Shown piece after piece: positions 23,405-30,123 of a DNA stretch of 30,123 nt. The notes under the pieces were generated by a model, which was not told where the DNA came from, searched no databases, and saw only the letters and a list, made by a program, of their open reading frames with translations. Numbering within the stretch: the stretch's first letter is position 1; each line of letters begins with the position of its first letter. This stretch comes from Treponema sp. GTDB lineage: Bacteria; Spirochaetota; Spirochaetia; Treponematales; Breznakiellaceae. A program made the position numbers and the translations under genes. The stretch is from NCBI GenBank assembly GCA_031277045.1, contig JAISLX010000058.1, forward strand, positions 1 through 30,123, in the 5' to 3' direction.

Positions 23405-25134
23405 TACCGCTTAAAAACAACAAAATTAATTTCGCAATTTTGTTCCAGCATTGTAAAACATTCGTTATATGTCATACGCCCGGATTTAATTTCTTCTGCG
23501 AGCAGCAGCAGGTTTGGGGCGTTTATTGCGCCGCCGTTCGTTTTGGCGCGCAGTGAAAGTTGATGTATTTTTGCCGAAATATCGGTTGAAAAGAAAGACG
23601 AGACAAATAAAAACGAGAACGCTGAAATAGTATCAGGAAAATTTAACCACCAGCGATTGGGCGTAATTGCCGCGTTTCTTTTTTGATTATCCTCAATATA
23701 GCGCAGCATTTTGTCCTGTTCGCCAATAGGCAATGTAAAACCTTCCGAATACGCTTTATTGTCAATAATAACTCCATTGGCGTCTTTGTAAATAATACCG
23801 TCAGGGCGGCGCGAACCGCCAAGATGACAGCCTTCAAAGCCGATTTCGTTCACTAAAAGCGCGATAGTTTGAATTTCAAAATCACGGTCTGCATTGCTGT
23901 TAAAGCCAAGATCAATCAATGACAAATATTTATGATCTACCTTTTTTAATTTATCACGGATAGAATCCTTTATTTTTGTAATATCTGATTTTTCAGATCG
24001 CTCGCCAATGACAGGTATATCGAGCTGAACAATCTCGTCTGTTATTTTGTATGCGCCGCCTGAAGACTGAACAGAAAGGCCGATGTTGGTAAAATTATGT
24101 ATATCATCCACGATTGAATTTTCGTTTTCATGAAAACCCAAAGATGCAAGATACGTTTTTATTTGCGGCAAAGTCCTTTTATCGCTGTTGATATACTTTA
24201 TCGTTTCGGCGCGGCGGTTTCGTAAATAAATGCTGTCAGCGGGTTTAGTGGCGAGCATTTCCCAGTGAACAATTTTTGGAATCCTTTTATGGCTTGACTG
24301 CCCTTGCGCTGTCCGTAATTGCCGCCTTCCTTCCAGCGTAATAATATAAGCCGCGCCGATTGCCGCCGTGTATTCCCGCGCTCCAAGTTTTTCTGTTACA
24401 GTTTTAGTTTCACGCTGCACCCAGCCCAGTTCAACTAACCAGCCGCAAATCATACGGGCGTATTTATCAGAATCGCCTTCGACATTACTGCGTATTGTTT
24501 TTCTTTCCCCAGGCGTTGCCGTGCAAAGCGCGTAAATAAACAAATTTTGCGGAACAGAAGTAAAACCCGCCTCGCCTGAAAACCCCAGTTTTACGCCGAT
24601 TTCAAATTTGGTAAGGTGTCTGCTTTCGTCAAGAAGTGAAAGCACGCGAATAACCGGCGGGTATGACAAATAAGCGAGAGCCAAACATTCTTTTTCTTCG
24701 GTTGAATTTTCAGGACTCTTTGCAAAACATATCCCAGACTCAGTAATTTTACATGAATCAGAATCGCGGTTATATGCAAGAAACCCTAATGAAACACCCC
24801 AGCGCAAAAAACAATCCGCAGACCAATCATCAGTATATTCTTTGCCCCTTTGGGCGGGAATTGCCGCCTGCGCGATACCTGAACAACGGGCGTTTCGGCG
24901 CATACCGTCACCGTGTCCCTTGCCTTTTAGGGCTTTGTAAGGAATATTCATTTTTTCCGCGGAAATAAGGCCGATAAAAAAATTTCTTTCCGTTTCATTT
25001 TTTATGAGCTGCGCAAGTTTTGTTTCCCGAAGTGTTTTATTTACATCCGAATCCAAAACAAACACTTTTACGAGCGCTTTAAGAGAACTTGTTTTTGACG
25101 AGTTTTGAATCCAGCCGAATGTGCGTATAACCAT
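23404..25134 (-). CDS. FokI-like type IIS restriction endonuclease
   Basis: 576 residues, against 579-587 for FokI, and similar along the whole length as I recall that protein. The start VIRTFGWIQN corresponds to KIRTFGWVQN. DNA-recognition segments include WSADCFLRWGVSLGF (104-118), KFEIGVKLGFSGEAGFTSVP (176-195) and KYARMICGWLVELG (224-237). The cleavage domain has HLGGSRRPDGIIY (437-449) followed by VIIDNKAYSEGF (455-466), giving D445, D458 and K460, equivalent to FokI D450, D467 and K469. The dimer-interface pair of FokI (D483/R487) is present as D474/R478. All catalytic residues are intact. It follows the methyltransferase after nine bases. AAGGATG serves as Shine-Dalgarno sequence. Base composition is much AT-richer than the flanks, indicating transfer. 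Recognition of GGATG with cutting outside the site is likely but inferred. Confidence 0.92.
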   Translation of the reverse strand: MVIRTFGWIQNSSKTSSLKALVKVFVLDSDVNKTLRETKLAQLIKNETERNFFIGLISAEKMNIPYKALKGKGHGDGMRRNARCSGIAQAAIPAQRGKEYTDDWSADCFLRWGVSLGFLAYNRDSDSCKITESGICFAKSPENSTEEKECLALAYLSYPPVIRVLSLLDESRHLTKFEIGVKLGFSGEAGFTSVPQNLFIYALCTATPGERKTIRSNVEGDSDKYARMICGWLVELGWVQRETKTVTEKLGAREYTAAIGAAYIITLEGRRQLRTAQGQSSHKRIPKIVHWEMLATKPADSIYLRNRRAETIKYINSDKRTLPQIKTYLASLGFHENENSIVDDIHNFTNIGLSVQSSGGAYKITDEIVQLDIPVIGERSEKSDITKIKDSIRDKLKKVDHKYLSLIDLGFNSNADRDFEIQTIALLVNEIGFEGCHLGGSRRPDGIIYKDANGVIIDNKAYSEGFTLPIGEQDKMLRYIEDNQKRNAAITPNRWWLNFPDTISAFSFLFVSSFFSTDISAKIHQLSLRAKTNGGAINAPNLLLLAEEIKSGRMTYNECFTMLEQNCEINFVVFKR

Positions 25135-25143
25135 TTTGCATCC

Positions 25144-27114
25144 TTAATAATTGGTAACAAGCACCTCGACAGTTTTTGCATCGCGCTGTTTTGTTTGATA
25201 ATTGCAGTTGGAATAATCGGCGTTAATATAATGAACACGGTATTTCTCTGCCCAATTCCGCAATATCAGGTTTTCCTGATTCTTGTGAAAAAACACGTTA
25301 GACAAGGCAAAAGGGATATTATTTTTATCAGCTTCATCAAGAACCGCGTATAAATCTTTTTCTTCGGTTTCTGTCCAGTCATGAAACCCGCGTTTGCCGT
25401 CATTATACGTTCCCGTTGTAATAAGATACGGCGGGTCGCAATAAATAAAATCATTTGCATTAAGAGAGCAAAGCGGCATTTCGCGGAAATCACGGGTGTA
25501 AAACTCAAGATTTTTACGCTTCATTTCTTCCAGAAATAACAATAAATTTTGTTTTGTCGTTTCTGAAAAACAGCTCCGGTTGCGCCCGAAAGGGTTATTG
25601 AATTCAAGGCTGCTATTGAACCTGAACTGATAATTAAACGAAAAACATGAAAGCGTAAACAGGTCTATAGGGTTGCCTGTGGCGTTGTAATAATCCCTAA
25701 ACGCCTTATAGCCGCGCTCGTTTTCTTTTGAAAGTTTGTATTCGCTTATTTTTTCGTTGATTCTGCGCAAAACGGCATCCGCATCCGTACAGCATAAAAT
25801 ACGCACCATTTCAACAACTTTGTAATTCATATCATTGCAAAGCGTTTTTACCGCGTCCACATTTACGGACACGTTGAACCCGCCCGCAAATAAATCCACA
25901 AACGTATCAATTTTATGGGGGAAATACTCAAAAAGCTGCGGTAAAATTTTATATTTACCGCCGGTATAATTCATCGGGCTTTTGACAAACTGTTTTTTTG
26001 CGGCGTGTCGTCCGCTCTCAATTTCTTTTACAATGGAATTTGAAACATTGACAATACCGGCGTACACCGAAATATCTTTTTGTTTTTGCGCGTAAAAAAT
26101 ATATTCATTGTGTTCTTTTTTCCGCTGCGGCTGTTTCCCCTTGTAGCGGATGTAAGGAATTGTTTCAAGACGCGCCTTGCCGCATTTGCAATGCCTGTCC
26201 AGAATATCAAGAATTGTATCAGGAGTTAAAAGCCCGTCATCGCTGTAACTAATTACAATATGCTTAAAATCCGCATCCGCTACCAGGCTGTTAAACGCAT
26301 CCTCAACATTTTGCTTTACGCAATAATCGGATTTCAAATCATCGTAAGGGCGAAGGCCTGTAACGCCTGAAATTTCAGGCGCGTCATAACGGGCGATAGT
26401 TTCAAGAACGTGATAATTCGGCAGATACTGGCGCGTGTTGTAAGGCGGGTCAATGTAAAGAATATCACCTGATATTTTTTTGATGAGTTTATTCGCATCT
26501 TTGTTATAGCATACATTTTTTTTGCCGTTATCGCTCACCGGAAGCCGGACCATGGAAAATCTTTTATACGCCCTTTTATCCCACGTTTTTAGATACGCGC
26601 CGTAAGTGCCTGTAATATTTGAAACAAAAGGAACGCCTTCAAGAAGCGCGGCAAGCAGATAACGGTATTCTTTGACGGACAAAAGCGCGTTGTTTTTCCA
26701 CTCTTCTATTTGCTGCCGTATCGCGTCAATACGAAGCGCGTTTTCTTTTGATAAATACATCCGCCCCGCGCTTCCATACGGAGAATAATGTTCCGCAATA
26801 AAGCAATTTTTATGCGGCGCGGGTTTTAAATTATCAAGATACTCTACCGGGTCTTCTATACGTATTTTACGCAATTTTGAAAATGACGGCGCGGCGTTAT
26901 TTTCTATTCCCGCGCAAGTTACGATGTAGGGAAAATATAGCATATCGTTTGCGATAATCCGATAGCCGGTTTTGAAAAACCGCCCGACGCATCCTGTGCC
27001 GGAAAATATGTCGCAAAAGACTTTGTTTTCCGCGCCGCGCTGTACGCCGCATTGAGAACTGACCACCGCTTTTATTTTATCAAGCAAGAGCGCCTTGCTG
27101 CCGATGTACCGCAT
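25144..27114 (-). CDS. FokI-type two-domain adenine-N6 DNA methyltransferase
   Basis: 656 residues, close to the roughly 647 of M.FokI. Two Dam-like methyltransferase domains are fused. The first has MRYIGSKALLLDKI (1-14), motif I DIFSGTGCVG (35-44) and DPPY at 222-225. The second has MNYTGGKYKILPQL (381-394), motif I DLFAGGFNVS (407-416) and DPPY at 560-563. In M.FokI each half methylates the adenine of one strand of the asymmetric site, so one protein protects both strands; the same is expected here. It lies upstream of the endonuclease, so protection is made first. Its own promoter (27126-27154) places the transcript start only a few bases before the ATG and no Shine-Dalgarno sequence is visible, so translation may be leaderless. 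Composition is AT-rich like its partner. Confidence 0.93.
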   Translation of the reverse strand: MRYIGSKALLLDKIKAVVSSQCGVQRGAENKVFCDIFSGTGCVGRFFKTGYRIIANDMLYFPYIVTCAGIENNAAPSFSKLRKIRIEDPVEYLDNLKPAPHKNCFIAEHYSPYGSAGRMYLSKENALRIDAIRQQIEEWKNNALLSVKEYRYLLAALLEGVPFVSNITGTYGAYLKTWDKRAYKRFSMVRLPVSDNGKKNVCYNKDANKLIKKISGDILYIDPPYNTRQYLPNYHVLETIARYDAPEISGVTGLRPYDDLKSDYCVKQNVEDAFNSLVADADFKHIVISYSDDGLLTPDTILDILDRHCKCGKARLETIPYIRYKGKQPQRKKEHNEYIFYAQKQKDISVYAGIVNVSNSIVKEIESGRHAAKKQFVKSPMNYTGGKYKILPQLFEYFPHKIDTFVDLFAGGFNVSVNVDAVKTLCNDMNYKVVEMVRILCCTDADAVLRRINEKISEYKLSKENERGYKAFRDYYNATGNPIDLFTLSCFSFNYQFRFNSSLEFNNPFGRNRSCFSETTKQNLLLFLEEMKRKNLEFYTRDFREMPLCSLNANDFIYCDPPYLITTGTYNDGKRGFHDWTETEEKDLYAVLDEADKNNIPFALSNVFFHKNQENLILRNWAEKYRVHYINADYSNCNYQTKQRDAKTVEVLVTNY

Positions 27115-27125
27115 ACCTGATTTTT

Positions 27126-27154
27126 ACTTTACCACAGACCGGATAAAATGACAA
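27126..27154 (-). promoter_or_regulatory. Predicted promoter of the restriction-modification pair
   Basis: Minus strand: -35 TTGTCA (27149-27154), 17-base spacer, -10 TAAAGT (27126-27131). The start site would fall near 27119, about five bases before the methyltransferase ATG. Confidence 0.5.
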
Positions 27155-27207
27155 ATCTCCGCGGAAAATATTTTTTATTCGAAGGGGGGGCAAATACCCA
27201 AGAACCC

Positions 27208-27356
27208 GCTCCCCGGCTCACGGGGGAGCCCTGGGGCGGTGCAATTTCTACGCCGGTAATGGCGGGGTTGAGACCTCCCCTGTGCAAAATGAGAAAAGTC
27301 CGCAGGACTTTTTCTTCTCGACCGAAGATACCCCGCTGCTTGCGGCGGGGTTCTTC
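27208..27356. repeat. Three hairpins, possibly a remnant of an IS200/IS605-type end or REP-like element
   Basis: GCTCCCC with GGGGAGC (27208-27229); AAAAGTCC with GGACTTTT around GCA (27294-27312); and a long hairpin GAAGA, CCCCGCTGC, then GCGGCGGGG, TCTTC (27324-27356). The last resembles the hairpins I remember at ends of IS200/IS605 elements and REP sequences, but no transposase is present. The segment overlaps the 3' end of the membrane-protein gene on the minus strand and changes its C-terminus. Confidence 0.4.
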
Positions 27357-27598
27357 ATTAGCCGTCCCAATATGCTGAATCCCAAAAAGATGCCATAAAG
27401 ACCAAGCAGATACTTCCACGCTCCTTTTTGTCCGGTTTTTTTAAAAGCCCTGCTGTATTTAACCCCCGCGATAATAACGCCGATTAAAACGACCAAAGGC
27501 AAAAAGCTAATGGGAATATACGCACCTGCCGGCTCTAGCTCCGCCGCCTGTAATAACGGTATTGAAACAAACGCCATGCTTTTCATTTCTTCATTCAC
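27248..27598 (-). CDS. Small membrane protein, C-terminus probably altered by an inserted repeat
   Basis: 116 residues. GAAGGAGTGA precedes the ATG, an excellent Shine-Dalgarno sequence, so I accept the gene. Two hydrophobic segments are visible (about 28-46, YIPISFLPLVVLIGVIIAG, and about 61-78, WKYLLGLYGIFLGFSIL) separated by a basic loop SRAFKKTGQKGAWK. The part up to about residue 82 looks like a natural protein. From NPAASSG onward the frame runs through the hairpin segment at 27208-27356 and reads as random sequence, so the original C-terminus was probably replaced. A promoter lies at 27843-27871, giving a long leader. Family unknown. Confidence 0.6.
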   Translation of the reverse strand: MNEEMKSMAFVSIPLLQAAELEPAGAYIPISFLPLVVLIGVIIAGVKYSRAFKKTGQKGAWKYLLGLYGIFLGFSILGRLMKNPAASSGVSSVEKKKSCGLFSFCTGEVSTPPLPA

Positions 27599-27642
27599 TC
27601 CTTCGGTCCCCGGAACCTTTTTACTTTCGCTTTCAGTTTGGA

Positions 27643-27710
27643 CGGCAAAACAGGCGGTTTTTCCGCCATATAGGGAGGTATGCCGAGTTACCAGCGGCCT
27701 GTTTTTGCCG
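27643..27710 (-). promoter_or_regulatory. Structured leader with mutually exclusive hairpins
   Basis: CGGCAAAACAGGC (27643-27655) can pair with GCCTGTTTTTGCCG (27697-27710), 13 pairs with one bulge. A separate hairpin GGCGG-TTTTT-CCGCC (27653-27667) uses part of the same arm, so the two cannot form together. It lies in the predicted leader of the small membrane-protein gene, about 45-110 bases before its start. On the minus strand the small hairpin is followed by TGTTTTG, a weak U-rich tail. Attenuator-like, untested. Confidence 0.35.
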
Positions 27711-27842
27711 GGTGAATGAAGAATTTTGATAAAAAAGCGGGAATTTGGGCCTTAATAATTTGACACGCCGTCGTCTCAAAGTAGAATGTGATTCGTGTTG
27801 TTTTATGTCTTTATACCATGCCGCTGGCTTGAGCATTGGTCT

Positions 27843-27871
27843 ATTCTATCATCTTCAAATGAAATCGTCAA
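27843..27871 (-). promoter_or_regulatory. Predicted promoter for the small membrane-protein gene
   Basis: Minus strand: -35 TTGACG (27866-27871), 17-base spacer, -10 TAGAAT (27843-27848). The leader to the start at 27598 would be about 240 bases. Confidence 0.55.
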
Positions 27872-27948
27872 GCCTTTTTTTCAAAGTTACTAAAAAATGG
27901 GGTTTCCTATGATCTGTTATCAGGTAACCGCGCAAGGGATTGGAGGGG

Positions 27949-28139
27949 CGCACAGCCCCTGCGGGGCTGTGCGTTCTCCGGGGCTGGCAAGCCCCGGAGA
28001 ATGGAGCGGAGCGGAACCCCAGAAAGCCCGGTTTTTTGCGGCGCAGCCCGAAGGGCGCCGCAAAAAATGCGCCCAAAACAACAAAGTTAATTACGCAGGA
28101 ATACCGGCGCCAATGGGCGCCCCCGGTTAAACGCGGGGG
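27949..28139. repeat. Run of five GC-rich hairpins
   Basis: Arms: CGCACAGCCCC/GGGGCTGTGCG (27949-27973, loop TGC); TTCTCCGGGGCT/AGCCCCGGAGAA (27974-28001, loop GGCA); TTTTTTGCGGCGC/GCGCCGCAAAAAA (28032-28067); GGCGCC/GGCGCC (28106-28121); CCCCCG/CGGGGG (28120-28139). The first three are perfect over 11 to 13 pairs. None is followed by a U-tract on either strand (the third ends in A's both ways), so they are not ordinary terminators. The last one reaches into the stop of the gene at 28127. No coding function seen; a structured RNA or a mobile repeat cluster is possible. Confidence 0.6.
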
Positions 28140-28789
28140 TTCCCGTTTTTTTCGCCTCCCAGGAGGCCGGCGAGGGAGTTCCGTAGTTTTCCTAACACGC
28201 CGGCGTTTTGGCGGCGTTCCTTTTCTTCTTTGTCGCATCCGGCGGCATAGGCGGGGGAGAATTCCCTGAACTGGTTTCTGAAGCGGCGGTCGTCCCCGGC
28301 CATGGAGAGGGGGTCCCGCGGGGGGCCGAATATTTCAAAGTAGCGGTCCGGGTTTTCCCGCAGTTGGATGCTCCGCACCACGTCCCTGATCTGGTTCAGG
28401 GAGCGGACGGTGCTGTTAAAATCGGTGATTTCTATGACGTCCAGTTCCAGGGCGTCGCCGTCGAGGAAGATCCGGGAGAGGTAGGCGGTGAATTCTCCGT
28501 AGCCTGTCAGGAGGCCGGGGTGGAATTCTTTGAAGAAGGGCAGCCCCCGTTCCGCGTTTTTCAGCATGTATTCCCTGGGTAGTTTGATGCTGGTCCGGCT
28601 GTTGGTCATGATCCGCCGGGCGGAGCGCAGAAATAAGCGTTTGATTTCCTCGCCGATTTTTTTGATGATCCTGGTGTCGATGAGGGCGAGCCAGTAGAGG
28701 GGGACGGAGGAGCAGGATTCAAAGAGGCACTCGGTTACCGGGCCCGCGTTCCGCATGAGGTAGGAGGTTTGGGTTCGTCTGTATGCCAT
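28127..28789 (-). CDS. Hypothetical protein downstream of the molybdenum hydroxylase subunit
   Basis: 220 residues, soluble, no signal peptide or membrane segment. Segments that look conserved include ECLFESCSSVPLYWLALIDTRIIKKIGEEIKRLFLRSARRIM (about 20-61), FHPGLLTGYGEFTAYLSRIFLDGD (about 88-111) and RYFEIFGPPRDPLSM (about 148-162). The C-terminus is polar and Gly/Asn-rich. I do not recognise the family. Its ATG lies three bases after the stop of the upstream oxidase subunit, so they share a transcript. A role related to that enzyme is possible but is only inferred from position. A hairpin run begins at its stop codon. Confidence 0.7.
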   Translation of the reverse strand: MAYRRTQTSYLMRNAGPVTECLFESCSSVPLYWLALIDTRIIKKIGEEIKRLFLRSARRIMTNSRTSIKLPREYMLKNAERGLPFFKEFHPGLLTGYGEFTAYLSRIFLDGDALELDVIEITDFNSTVRSLNQIRDVVRSIQLRENPDRYFEIFGPPRDPLSMAGDDRRFRNQFREFSPAYAAGCDKEEKERRQNAGVLGKLRNSLAGLLGGEKNGNPRV

Positions 28790-28792
28790 CTC

Positions 28793-30123
28793 TTATGTCA
28801 CCGATGGGTCCTTGTAATAGTTTGGCCTGATGGGGAGGCGGGAGCGGAATTGGCCGTCCAGCCGGTAGTAGGCGTGGGCCGCCGCGGGGCTGGTGGGGAT
28901 GAGGCACAGTTCCCCCACGCCCTTGGCGCCGTAGGCCAGGGGGAGTTTTTCCCGGTTGTGGCGGACGAGGATCGTTTCGACGGCCGGGGCGTCGGGGGCC
29001 CGGATGAGTCCCAGGGTCCCCAGCCTTCCTTTGGGGATTCCGTTCTCCATGGGGAAATCTTCGGTGAGGGCGAAGCCCAGGCCCATGACGACGCCCCCTT
29101 CGATTTGCCCTTCCAGGGCCTGGATGTTTACCGGGGTTCCCACGTCGTAGGCCGCCACGACTTTTTCTACTTTCCCGGTTTTGTCGAGGATCACGACCTG
29201 GGTGGCGTAGCTGTAGGATACGTGGCTCACGGGGTTTTCCAGCGCCGCCCCCAGGGGATCGGTGACGGGGGCGTATTCGCCGTAGAATTCCCGGCCCTCC
29301 AGCGCGCCCTGGGCCAGGCGTTCCCCGAGGTCCCGGCCCAGGGCCGCCACCGCCAGTGTGAGCGCCGCCCGGCGCACCGCCTCCCCGGTGATCAGGGTCT
29401 GGCGGCTGGCCGTGCTGGTCCCCGAGTCCGGGGTCCTGACGGTGTCCGGCGTTTCGTGGATCACCAGCCGGGGGTCCAGGCCCACCGTTCCGCAGAGAAT
29501 CTGCACACAGACCGTGGCGATTCCCTGGCCCATGCAGGCGGCGGAGGTCCTGATGTGGAGTTTTCCCCCCTCGACGGAGAGGATGCAGCGGCCCGTGTCC
29601 CGGACTCCCACGCCCTTGCCGGAATTTTTGAAGGCGCAGGCGATGCCCGCGTATGGCTGGGATTCGTAGATCTCCTTTACCGCCTCCAGGGTTTCCGCCA
29701 GCGCCGTGTTGGGATCGGCGATCTGCCCGTTGGGCAGGACCTGCCCCGGCCGGATGGCGTTCCGGTAGCGGATCTCCCAGGGGGAAAGGCCGGCCATTTC
29801 CGCCAGCAGGTTGATGTTGCTCTCCATGGCGAAGCAGCTCTGGGTGACGCCGAAGCCCCGGTAGGCCCCGGCGACGACGTTATTGGTGTAGACCGCCAGC
29901 CCCAGGATGTCGATGTTCTGAAAGTTGTAGGGCCCCGCGGCGTGGGTGCAGGCCCGCTGCAGCACCGGCCCCCCCAGGCTGGCGTAGGCCCCGGTGTCGG
30001 CGATGAGGAGGGCCTTCATGGCGGTGAATATGCCGTTCTCATCGCAGGCGGTGGTGAACTCCATGTCCATGGCGTGGCGCTTGGTATGGCAGTTGATGCT
30101 TTCCTGCCGGGAGAATTTTACCT
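28793..30123 (-). CDS. Xanthine dehydrogenase family molybdopterin-binding subunit, N-terminus beyond the window edge
   Basis: The frame is open to the window edge, so the ATG at 30070 is internal; 442 C-terminal residues are visible. The edge segment KFSRQESINCHTKRHAMDMEF, split as SRQES and KRHAM, is typical of the large subunit. It continues with YNFQNIDILGLAVYTNN, then AGAYRGFGVTQ, a molybdopterin-contacting loop, AACMGQGIATV, and near the C-terminus YGAKGVGELCLIPT, whose glutamate is the catalytic base of xanthine oxidase-family enzymes. These enzymes hydroxylate purines or other aromatic heterocycles using water. The partner FAD and Fe-S subunits are not in the window. The substrate cannot be told apart from this part; purine use would fit but is inference. 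Confidence 0.9.
   Translation of the reverse strand, partial: VKFSRQESINCHTKRHAMDMEFTTACDENGIFTAMKALLIADTGAYASLGGPVLQRACTHAAGPYNFQNIDILGLAVYTNNVVAGAYRGFGVTQSCFAMESNINLLAEMAGLSPWEIRYRNAIRPGQVLPNGQIADPNTALAETLEAVKEIYESQPYAGIACAFKNSGKGVGVRDTGRCILSVEGGKLHIRTSAACMGQGIATVCVQILCGTVGLDPRLVIHETPDTVRTPDSGTSTASRQTLITGEAVRRAALTLAVAALGRDLGERLAQGALEGREFYGEYAPVTDPLGAALENPVSHVSYSYATQVVILDKTGKVEKVVAAYDVGTPVNIQALEGQIEGGVVMGLGFALTEDFPMENGIPKGRLGTLGLIRAPDAPAVETILVRHNREKLPLAYGAKGVGELCLIPTSPAAAHAYYRLDGQFRSRLPIRPNYYKDPSVT

Noticed and set aside
27761..27788. Plus-strand promoter-like TTGACA and TAGAAT with a 16-base spacer
   Set aside because: No plus-strand gene follows; downstream are only hairpins and a minus-strand gene, so it is noted only as a possible source of an antisense or non-coding transcript.
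27940..28269. Plus-strand open frame over the hairpin run
   Set aside because: Its codons come from perfect inverted repeats and the complement of the gene at 28127-28789; no protein-like features.

Overview
The window looks like a chromosomal segment of a GC-rich spirochaete, most likely a Treponema-like (termite-gut type) lineage. The grounds are the block rpmH-rnpA-yidD-yidC-jag without an adjacent dnaA, a spirochaete-type exported protein beside jag, and fermentative/anaerobic genes such as the giant CoA-dehydratase activase and the xanthine dehydrogenase family subunit. The genus is inferred from gene content and memory of related genomes, not from an alignment.

Layout. 1-2605 (minus): threonine synthase, cut by the window edge, behind a uracil/xanthine permease with a hairpin-rich leader. 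2855-7264 (minus): translation and membrane-insertion block, with an exported protein, Jag, YidC, YidD, RNase P protein and ribosomal protein L34. 7641-7889: a small lipoprotein-like gene or remnant. 8082-9335 (minus): HtrA/DegP protease. 9458-12002 (plus): an exported protein with an NCSGF motif and a lactonase-type beta-propeller. 12163-16854: sugar cluster with a GH4 glycosidase, two Gfo/Idh/MocA oxidoreductases and a TIM-barrel isomerase/epimerase. 16930-23305 (plus): an apparent operon with a strong promoter, a 1488-residue activase/dehydratase fusion, a CmpB-like membrane protein, an HD-domain protein and a small membrane protein. 23404-27114 (minus): a visibly AT-richer FokI-like type IIS restriction-modification pair, probably acquired horizontally. 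27208-28139: a small membrane-protein gene among dense hairpins. 28127-30123 (minus): a hypothetical protein and the C-terminal part of a molybdenum hydroxylase large subunit.

Two dispersed inverted-repeat families stand out. Family A is a 30-base palindrome (arms GTTGTTCAGAAAC and GTTTCTGAACAAC around a four-base centre), with three good copies and one decayed copy, two of them next to predicted promoters. Family B consists of intergenic hairpins sharing the inner core AACC-CGGTT-GGTT with outer stems that differ between copies but still pair. There are five clear members and two weak ones, mostly in 5' leaders. Neither family matches an element I can name.

Functionally, the sugar cluster suggests redox-assisted glycoside breakdown, because GH4 enzymes and Gfo/Idh enzymes both work through keto-sugar chemistry. 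The activase operon suggests ATP-driven low-potential electron transfer. The restriction-modification pair is a self-contained defence unit with its own promoter.
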